A stretch of DNA of 64,000 nucleotides from Rossellomorea pakistanensis. Lineage in GTDB: Bacteria; Bacillota; Bacilli; Bacillales; Bacillaceae_B. The DNA lies in contig NZ_JAFBDZ010000004.1 of NCBI RefSeq assembly GCF_016908495.1, positions 434,001-498,000 on the forward strand, given 5' to 3'. The notes below the pieces were generated by a model. That model did not search any database. It was given only the letters and a program-made list of their open reading frames with translations, and was not told where the DNA came from. The number at the start of each line of letters is the position of its first letter. Position 1 is the first letter of the stretch. Below, piece by piece: positions 25,722 through 32,696 of the stretch. A program made the position numbers and the translations under genes.

Positions 25722-26532
25722 TTTTTAGCCACCTTTATCAACTTTCTCCTTCAACAATTCTTCGTAATTCTATAATATTTAATTACCAATTATCCCAAAT
25801 ATAAACTTGAATTTTTTACAATTCTTCTTCATTCTTTTTAAACCCTCTTTTGAATCGATGATCACCACGGTTTTACTTATACAAATTTATTGGTCTATTA
25901 ATCCCTTTTCCTCATATACACTACCACCTTCCAACTTGGTTTTCGTTCTAAACAACCAATTTTTTTCAATCTAAAATTCTATGTGTTTCAGTAATAAATC
26001 CCCCATGATCATCTATATATCAACTAATCCGTCCATTTATAAAGAAGAAGGGGCTGTCTGATAAGTCAATTCTTCTACTATCAGACAGTTCATTTTACTA
26101 TTTTAAAATTTCTGGATTTGCCCTTTTCGGACAGCCCTATTTTCTACTACAACTTACTTAATATGTTTTGCTTCTGTGCTAACTTTCATTTAAAATGTCT
26201 CTCTTTCTTTGTTTTTCCCTTGTGAATTTATACGATTAATCATTCTAGCATAAGGAGAACCATCATTTTCCCCAACTTGAATGTGGTAATGCACAACTTT
26301 TTGATTTATTGCACGAGAATGATTGGGGAGTGCACAAGGATCTAAATTCATGCACAACAATGCCTAGTAAATGCACAAGGGTTTCAAATTTATGAACATG
26401 TTAAAACATAGGTACACTTCAAAAAAGACCCAGGAACCATTACGTCAATAGTAGAAGAAAACCTCAGGAGTATCTTCTATTTATAGACGAACATGTGGTT
26501 CCTGTTCCCTATTTGAACAGCCTCTATCCATT
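25722..26532. other. intergenic stretch holding element copy B
   Basis: The first 330 bases are AT-rich without a gene. The remainder is the dispersed hairpin element at 26051-26522, listed separately. Confidence 0.7.
26051..26522 (+). repeat. dispersed hairpin element, copy B
   Basis: A 472-bp element starting GGGCTGTCTGATA and ending GAACAGCC. The left hairpin has perfect 10-bp arms CTGTCTGATA and TATCAGACAG. GGACAGCCC closes the left module at about 26128. In the centre, [T]GCAC or its variant recurs at 26291, 26311, 26332, 26352, 26373 and 26394, a 20-21 bp period. The right hairpin carries GGAACCA and TGGTTCC. It ends 11 bases from the MFS gene stop. Confidence 0.9.
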
Positions 26533-27732
26533 TTAAACAAATAAACGTCTACTGTTCATAGCATAAAGTGCGCAAGCCATAACTAATATTTCTGAACTCA
26601 TTAATAAGCTCTCTACCTTTACTATATCTGCTAATGGTCCAAACAAGACCATTCCTAATGGCAAGGCACATGAATTTGAGATTTGCACAAGGCTAAACAT
26701 TCTGCCATGCATAGAAGGCTCTACTTTTTCTTGTAATAAGACCGTTATCGGAGCATTGAAGCAAGGCATTGTTATCCCAATCAAAAAGTTAAACAGCAAG
26801 TACACTAAAAATACTGGTGCGACACCTAGTCCAACCATTAGCAATCCATAAAGAGTACAAGCTAATGTCGTTGTATGCATTCGATTACGAAAGCCTCCCC
26901 AAGCGGCAATCACTATCCCCCCGACAGCAGCTCCTGCGCTGAAGGTCATCTCGCTTGCCGTCAGTTTCCATACTTCTGCACCGAAGGAACGGCTCACCAT
27001 CAAAGGCGTTAAAAAAGCTGAGGGACTAATTAAAATCATCACGATAATAAGAAAAATAAGCAGTCTTTTTATGAACGTATTTTCTTTTAGATAGACAAAT
27101 CCTTGTTTAATGTCGTACAGTTTGGACTTATGCTCACTTTCTTTAGCAGAATGTGTTGGCACGGCTATAGTAAGCATAATACTTATCCCTATGATGGCAG
27201 TGATAACATCAATCAAAAACGTTGTTTCAATCGTTGTAATGGAGAGGATAGCCCCACTTGCTCCCGGAGAAAGAAACATGATTAGAGAGGTAATGCTGCT
27301 GTTCAATCCATTCACTTTCATAAGTTTGTCTTTTGGAACAATCTGAGGAATCAAAGCATTTACAGCCGGTGTTTGAATTCCAGTCCCCGCTGAACGAATC
27401 AGCAAAACAATGAAAAGCAGCACAATATGATGAAAGCCCGTTAAGAATAATAGTGCCAGAACCAGCGTCGCACCAGCAACCATTCCATCCGCCAGCATGA
27501 TCATTTTCTTGCGGTTATATCGATCAATCCATACACCAGCAAATAACGATATCGCAATTTGAGGAAGAAAGCCACAAATGGTGGAAATCGTTATCATGAT
27601 TCCTGAGGATGTCGTTAGAATGATATACCAGATGATCGCATACTAAACCAGTGAGGAACCAAACAATGAAATGGTTTGTGCAGTCAGGAACAAAACAATT
27701 TTTCTTTTCCATATGTTATCATTTTCATACAT
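26533..27732 (-). pseudogene. MFS exporter interrupted by an amber codon
   Basis: Read through, this is a 399-residue major-facilitator protein of the multidrug/macrolide exporter type: about 12 helices, GVWIDRYNRKKMIM in the loop 2-3 region and RSAGTGIQTPAVNALIPQ. Codon 30 is TAG (27643-27645) inside the first helix, between SLFGSSLV and YAIIWYII; CAG to TAG is the simplest explanation. Translation could restart at ATG 27597 (354 residues), which lacks helix 1 and has a poor ribosome site. The gene follows the ABC-F gene by 34 bases and was probably its operon partner in antibiotic resistance. Confidence 0.8.
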
Positions 27733-27766
27733 AATTTCATTACTCCTAGTCTTCATTCCAAAATTT

Positions 27767-29302
27767 TCATCTCGTTTTACTAATGTTAAGAACGTCATCT
27801 ACCCATTCGCGATAGAACTTCTCTTCATGAGAAACAAGTAGTATACTCCCGCTAAACTGTACCAATGCGAATTGCAAAGCCTTTTTGGCTTCCGAATCTA
27901 AGTGATTGGTCGGTTCGTCCAAAATTAGAAAATTACAAGGTGAGAGCAATAGGCAGCACAATTTTACTTTCGATTGCTCTCCGCCACTTAGTGTATGGAT
28001 GGCTTGTGATACATTGGTATCTTTCAAACCGCATTGCGCCAATTGATGACGAACTTCCTTTATACTAAGCTTGGGAAATTGCTCTGATATGATCTCGATT
28101 GGTGTCATGACTTCATTTTCCCAAGCTAAATCTTGCTCATAATAACCGATTTTTATTTGTTCCCCAAACCGGAATTCTCCAGAAATGGCCGGGATATGTC
28201 GAACCAAGGTTTTTAATAAAGTTGATTTTCCTACTCCGTTAAAACCGGTGATAACGAGCTTTTGCCCGCCTAGTACAGAGAAGTTTATTTTCGGCAAAAG
28301 GGATGAATCATAACCTACTTCAAGGTCATCTACACTTAGAACCTTCTGTGTAGAAAGGGGAAGCTCACGAAAACGGATGGATGGTTGATGAATAAATTCT
28401 GGTGGAGTAATTCTCTCCATCCTTTCAAGTTGCTTCCTACGTCCTTGAGCGATTCTAGAATTGACACCGGCAATATTTCTTCGGATATATTCTTCCGTTT
28501 TTTCGATCTTTTTTTGCTGAGCATGAAATTGCCGAATATAATCCTTTCGCAAGTGCCCCTTTTGTCGTAGAAAATCCGAATATTTCCCATGGTATTTTTT
28601 AATGGTTCCAAATTCGATATCACAAATACAGGTTGCTATTTTTTCTAATAAGTCATAATCGTGAGAAACGACAATGAAAGCCCCATCGAATACCATTAAA
28701 TAATTTGAAAGCCATTCAATATGTTCCTTATCAAGAAAATTCGTAGGCTCATCTAGCAATAAAACTTCCGGTTTTTCAAGCAGAAGCTTAGCCAGAATCA
28801 CTTTAGCTCTCTGTCCACCACTTAACCCCTGGATCGTACGGTTGATTCCAATGGAGTTAATCCCCAAGCCATAAACAATTTTATGAATCCTGCTGTCTAA
28901 AGAATAAAAGTCACTAGCTTCAAGTTGTTCTTGATATTCCGCGGCTTGCCGTAACAGATCATTTTCACCAGTAACAGCACTTTCCTGATAGAGCTTATTC
29001 ATTCGCTTTTCAAGTTCAAATAAATCAGTAAATGCCGTTATTAGGTATTCTGAAATCGTATCATTTTCATTAATTTCGGCATATTGGTCAAGATGTCCAA
29101 TTTGAATATCAGACTGCCATTTCACACTTCCTTTATCAGGAATGATTTCCTCTAACAATATTTTAAGAAGAGTGCTTTTCCCTGATCCATTTTGACCAAC
29201 GATCCCCATGTGTTCCCCTTTATACAAGTCAAAGAAAGCATTCTCATATAGAGTTTTATCAATAAAACTATGTGTTAAATTTCTAACTTCAAGTAAGCTC
29301 AT
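27767..29302 (-). CDS. ABC-F ATPase, probable antibiotic-resistance type
   Basis: A 511-residue soluble protein with two ABC ATPase domains and no membrane part. Walker A motifs are GQNGSGKST (near residue 36) and GFNGVGKST (near 332). Signatures are LSGGQRAK and LSGGEQSK, with LLLDEPTNFLD and LILDEPTNHLD. The inter-domain linker (about residues 225-300) is charged and helical, as expected for ABC-F proteins that act on the ribosomal E site. Many such proteins displace antibiotics from the ribosome. The ATG at 29302 follows GAGGG; the frame continues upstream through a terminator-like hairpin, which marks an attenuator leader. It is followed by an MFS exporter gene. Confidence 0.88.
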   Translation of the reverse strand: MSLLEVRNLTHSFIDKTLYENAFFDLYKGEHMGIVGQNGSGKSTLLKILLEEIIPDKGSVKWQSDIQIGHLDQYAEINENDTISEYLITAFTDLFELEKRMNKLYQESAVTGENDLLRQAAEYQEQLEASDFYSLDSRIHKIVYGLGINSIGINRTIQGLSGGQRAKVILAKLLLEKPEVLLLDEPTNFLDKEHIEWLSNYLMVFDGAFIVVSHDYDLLEKIATCICDIEFGTIKKYHGKYSDFLRQKGHLRKDYIRQFHAQQKKIEKTEEYIRRNIAGVNSRIAQGRRKQLERMERITPPEFIHQPSIRFRELPLSTQKVLSVDDLEVGYDSSLLPKINFSVLGGQKLVITGFNGVGKSTLLKTLVRHIPAISGEFRFGEQIKIGYYEQDLAWENEVMTPIEIISEQFPKLSIKEVRHQLAQCGLKDTNVSQAIHTLSGGEQSKVKLCCLLLSPCNFLILDEPTNHLDSEAKKALQFALVQFSGSILLVSHEEKFYREWVDDVLNISKTR

Positions 29303-29490
29303 AATTTTTTCCCTCTTTTCCTCAAATAAAAAAAGCAGAGGGGTAGCGCCTTTTAGGACGCTAGCCCTCTGCTTTGTTTTTTGTACCTTAAGATACACCA
29401 ACATAAACTATCTCAATTTTTGAAAAAACTCATTGAAATAGCTATAACAAAGGGCCATAGACAAAGCATTGTCTATGGCCCTTCAATCTA
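29303..29490 (-). promoter_or_regulatory. attenuator-like 5' leader of the ABC-F gene
   Basis: Directly upstream of the ABC-F start lies a 17-bp stem with one mismatch (29332-29348 and 29359-29375) followed by seven T on the minus strand: a terminator 30 bases before the gene. It is preceded by a 10-bp hairpin (29408-29417 and 29432-29441) and a perfect 14-bp hairpin (29451-29464 and 29469-29482). A leader frame starting MLVYLKVQKTKQ at 29404 runs into the terminator stem. This architecture is known from drug-inducible ABC-F and erm genes, where a stalled ribosome prevents terminator formation. Confidence 0.75.
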
Positions 29491-29574
29491 TTATCCATCA
29501 GCCAATAGTCATAACGAAATAAGCATAGTAAAACTACACTTTTAAAGACTATCAGCCGATGAATATAGGAAACA

Positions 29575-29670
29575 TTACGCTTCCTGATTAAGCTCCGTAC
29601 AACGCTTCATCGTATACATTTGTAGGGAGCTAAGTTTTCTAACAAGTTTTCCAAATAGTATATATTTCAT
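29575..29670 (-). CDS. 31-residue peptide upstream of ABC-F leader
   Basis: A short frame beginning MKYILFGKLVRKLSSLQ and ending TELNQEA. It has a good ribosome site (AAGGTG, 6 bases before the ATG). It lies about 90 bases upstream of the attenuator hairpins, in the same direction as the ABC-F gene. It may be part of the leader (a second regulatory upstream ORF) or an independent small protein. Confidence 0.45.
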   Translation of the reverse strand: MKYILFGKLVRKLSSLQMYTMKRCTELNQEA

Positions 29671-30011
29671 TTAAAACACCTTCTTTATCGGGTATTTTAA
29701 CATAATGGTTTATAGGAGACAATGACAATCTAATACTTGAAAGTAACCTTATAAGCGTTCGATTTGAAAAAAAGTAACAAAATCTTACCTATAGTAACCA
29801 TGTAGATTACTATTTCATGATTACTGTATTCAAAAATATGTTGCCAAGTACCTTGGAAAAATCGTTTTTTCGTAATACTTAAAGCAAGTCGTTTTGACGG
29901 TCTCAATCGAGGGCTTTCGTAACGTGTTTCTTTGGCAAATTCAATTTGACGGTATCGAGAGAGGCAATTCTTATCATGAAACTTCACCTATGCCTATTTG
30001 ACACCATTAAA

Positions 30012-30046
30012 AAGCCGTTTATTGCAGTTCAACTACTTTAACGGCT
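30012..30046 (-). terminator. terminator of the VOC gene
   Basis: AGCCGTT and AACGGCT arms with a 21-base loop; on the minus strand the stem is followed by TTTTT. About 80 bases past the VOC stop. Confidence 0.6.
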
Positions 30047-30123
30047 CGATCATACTCTTATGAGGTCTTATCTAGTTTTCATAATAGCTATCATTCAATA
30101 CGTATTCCTCAATTTAGGCAAAT

Positions 30124-30546
30124 TTACTCTTCTTCACCTTTAGGCATCTTACTCATATCTCTATACAACACATTCCACCGATGTCCGTCCGAATCAGTGA
30201 AACCAGCACCGTATAACCAACTCTCATCTTGTGGTTCACTAAAGATTGTACCACCTGCTTCTACTGCCCTTTTCACCATACTGTCTACTTCTTCTTTGCT
30301 CTCTGCATCAATAGAAAGCAATACTTCGGAGGTTTGGTTTGCATCTGTAACATCGTTTCTTACAAAATTCTTGAACGTAGGCTCTGGAAAAAGCATGACG
30401 ATAACATTATTATCTCCCATCACCAAACCAGCCATTTCATCACTATCAATATGGCGCGGGTGAAATGTAAATCCAAGTTTGGTAAAAAACTCTTTCGATT
30501 TAGTAATATCTTTCACCGGCAAGTTAATCCAAAATTCTTTTTTCAT
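30124..30546 (-). CDS. VOC-superfamily protein (glyoxalase-like)
   Basis: A 140-residue vicinal-oxygen-chelate protein. It begins EFWINLPVKDITKSKEFFTKLGF and ends with AGFTDSDGHRWNVLYRD, the usual metal/ligand-binding end. This subgroup is often annotated as glyoxalase or extradiol dioxygenase-like; real substrates are unknown. ATG preceded by AAGGAGATTTTT. Monocistronic. Confidence 0.85.
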   Translation of the reverse strand: MKKEFWINLPVKDITKSKEFFTKLGFTFHPRHIDSDEMAGLVMGDNNVIVMLFPEPTFKNFVRNDVTDANQTSEVLLSIDAESKEEVDSMVKRAVEAGGTIFSEPQDESWLYGAGFTDSDGHRWNVLYRDMSKMPKGEEE

Positions 30547-30950
30547 AAAAATCTCCTTTTCATTCGTTTTTCTAATAAATTTTAGTTAAAGAAACATGTT
30601 GTGGATTCTACTAAATTTCCGGCTTTTGTTATTTTGGTATTACTAGAAACTTCGATTTAAATTCTAATAATTCCTTCCCATTCTTATGGATGGACACAAC
30701 TTTACTATTGAAAAATGATGATGGATTGATGAAGTTCATAAGAGATTCTATAAATTTAACTATTCTCCATCTTTCATATCTTTTTTATATTTTATTGATA
30801 ACAGGGATGAATGAAAATGCTTTGGAAATTTGGGCAGGTTTATAAAAAAATAATCTTATGTTTTTCGAACACCTATCAGTATTCAAAACGGAAGTACTTT
30901 AATCCTCTGGAGTAAAATTGGCTCAAAATAAGAAATCATGACCAAAACGA
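30547..30950. other. intergenic stretch, nothing seen
   Basis: About 400 AT-rich bases. No open frame with a ribosome site and no strong hairpin was found. Confidence 0.4.
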
Positions 30951-31079
30951 TCATGATTCCTTATTTTTACTATTTTTATCTTTTGGATCCTGTTCTTTTT
31001 TCGAAACTAAATTGGAAGTCCGAATTTGTGCTGACCTTAAATTATTGTTTGGTGCAGCTTGTTTATTCCAATCACCCAA
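30951..31079 (-). CDS. small hydrophilic protein, 42 residues
   Basis: Begins MGDWNKQAAPNNNLRSAQ and ends KDKNSKNKES; highly charged with many Asn and Lys. The TTG start is 6 bases after AGGTGA, which also contains the stop of the upstream gene, so the two genes form a tight operon. Small Asn/Lys-rich proteins of this type resemble minor spore proteins, but no family was recognised. Confidence 0.55.
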   Translation of the reverse strand: MGDWNKQAAPNNNLRSAQIRTSNLVSKKEQDPKDKNSKNKES

Positions 31080-31085
31080 TTCGGC

Positions 31086-31325
31086 TCACCTGCTTTCTTG
31101 ATCTTTTACCTTATTTCCGCCCATTAATTCACCAAAACGTTTCATTTCTTCATCTTCAGGAACATAATGGAATGGATTTCTTTCCTGTTTGAATTCCCCT
31201 TTTGTATCTACTTGAATTCCTATCGTTTCTCCTGCTGATGCTGTAGAATCATTGATAATCCCTTCTTTTTCCCCATCAAAATGAGGGGTCGATTCAACAT
31301 GCGAATTTTCATTTTCACGTGGCAT
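31086..31325 (-). CDS. small hydrophilic protein, 79 residues
   Basis: An acidic, Cys-free protein starting MPRENENSHVESTPHFDGEK. No membrane segment or known domain. ATG preceded by AAAGGAG at 8 bases; a longer in-frame start is unsupported. It forms an operon with the 42-residue protein downstream. Function unknown. Confidence 0.65.
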   Translation of the reverse strand: MPRENENSHVESTPHFDGEKEGIINDSTASAGETIGIQVDTKGEFKQERNPFHYVPEDEEMKRFGELMGGNKVKDQESR

Positions 31326-31483
31326 ATGATCATCTCCTTTAGTGTTAAGATGAGTATTTAGAAGAATTCTATTCTTCATTCTTGTTACTATTTTTAATAA
31401 GACAGATTATTAGGTTAAAGAAGAAATTGTTCTTTTGATACCGCCTTTTCTACTTCCTCACAGTTTCGTGGCTTCCATCCTCT

Positions 31484-31981
31484 TTACTTCAACACCTTTC
31501 CCATAATGATGAATTCTTGAGGCACATTTGGATAGAATCCCACGCGAATAATCATCCAGCCTTGCTTTTGGTAAAATAAAATCGCATTAGTATTATTTTT
31601 TCGAACCGTTAATACAGCTGTTTTTTCTCGTCTATTTTGACATAAAATTTGAATTAACTGCTTTGCAATTCCCTGCCTTCTGTATCGAGGGTGAACACCT
31701 AATTCCGCTAGCTCCATGCAGTCCTTCACCCATCCAGTATAGGGGTGTAAATGATTAGCCAATAGATCATGATAATATTGACCTCTGACAGAAGTGTATC
31801 CATAAATATATCCTGCAACTTGATCATCTTTTATCATCAAATATCCCTCAAAATTTGGATATTGAGAATGAAGCTGAAATTGCTTTTTCATGGCTATTGG
31901 ATCGGCTCCAAAAAGAAAACCATATAATTCAATCGTTTTATAAAAATAAGGACCCTCCACCTTAAACGGAACAATTTTCAT
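31484..31981 (-). CDS. GNAT-family N-acetyltransferase
   Basis: A 165-residue GNAT protein. The acetyl-CoA-binding motif A is LAELGVHPRYRRQGIAKQL (R-x-x-G-x-A) near residue 98, and motif B is NTNAILFYQKQGW near 135. It would transfer an acetyl group to an unknown amine. Its N-terminal 45 residues are unusual for a minimal GNAT. Monocistronic. Confidence 0.88.
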   Translation of the reverse strand: MKIVPFKVEGPYFYKTIELYGFLFGADPIAMKKQFQLHSQYPNFEGYLMIKDDQVAGYIYGYTSVRGQYYHDLLANHLHPYTGWVKDCMELAELGVHPRYRRQGIAKQLIQILCQNRREKTAVLTVRKNNTNAILFYQKQGWMIIRVGFYPNVPQEFIIMGKVLK

Positions 31982-32327
31982 ATTTTCACTACCTCCTAAT
32001 CGGATATAGTTTGATTGAAAAATGGATTACTTTCTTCATTTTCTGAGGGGATGTTTTCCTTCTTTGTTTTAAAATGTAGTCAATTCACTTCGCCTAAAAA
32101 CCATTCAATCCCATTATATGGTCGAATTAATGAAGAAAGACGCTTTCCATTTTACAGAAAGGTATAGAGTTTACCCGAATCTATTGAGGCTCCAAATTAA
32201 AAAAGATTTTGGACATACCACCAATTTATTCACCTACAAACCAAATTCGTACTCGACGCAGAAAAAGCTGACCTAAAAGTTTACTTAGAGTATCCTTTTA
32301 GAGTCAGCCTCAAAGTTTTATGACGTT
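31982..32327. other. intergenic stretch with terminator
   Basis: About 345 bases without a gene. Its 3' part holds the strong terminator at 32267-32308. The rest is AT-rich and shows no coding frame. Confidence 0.5.
32267..32308 (-). terminator. terminator of the poly(Ala-Glu) operon
   Basis: GCTGAC-CTAAAAG and CTTTTAG-GTCAGC arms, 13 bp with one bulged base, with a TTTTT tail on the minus strand, 20 bases past the stop of the 113-residue gene. Confidence 0.85.
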
Positions 32328-32669
32328 TTATTTAAGTTGAATTTCTACAGAAGTTGAATTTTTGTTGTTTCTGGAAACCTTGATTCCTGTGCTTCCTTTT
32401 TTTTGAATAATTTCAAACTTAACCTTTCCCTCTATATTCGATACATCTATTCTATAGACTTTCTCTGCTTCAGGCTCCAGTGTATCTTGCTGCGCTGGTT
32501 GATCATCTATATAAACAGGTAAAAATTCTTTTGGTGAGGAGTCTTTAGTGTATGCATTTATAGTGATTTGGCGGCTAAGGGTTAGATTCTGGTTTTTAAC
32601 TTTTACATATAGATTATCATTATTCTTCTTCTTTTTAATCGTACAGCGTGAGACCATTGTTTTTGACAT
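32328..32669 (-). CDS. 113-residue protein, operon partner of the Ala-Glu repeat protein
   Basis: A predicted all-beta protein with alternating hydrophobic residues (LYVKVKNQNLTLSRQITIN, KVYRIDVSNIEGKVKFEI, SVEIQLK). No signal peptide. The ribosome site AGGAGGAG lies 6 bases before the ATG. It starts 27 bases after the Ala-Glu repeat gene and ends at its own terminator, so the two are co-transcribed. Family not recognised; a structural or surface-layer role together with the repeat protein is inference. Confidence 0.65.
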   Translation of the reverse strand: MSKTMVSRCTIKKKKNNDNLYVKVKNQNLTLSRQITINAYTKDSSPKEFLPVYIDDQPAQQDTLEPEAEKVYRIDVSNIEGKVKFEIIQKKGSTGIKVSRNNKNSTSVEIQLK

Positions 32670-32696
32670 ATAATCTCCTCCTATTCTTTAATTTTT

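Noticed and set aside
29730..29987. 85-codon frame on the minus strand
   Set aside because: No ribosome site, odd composition and no recognisable family; lies in the region upstream of the ABC-F leader.
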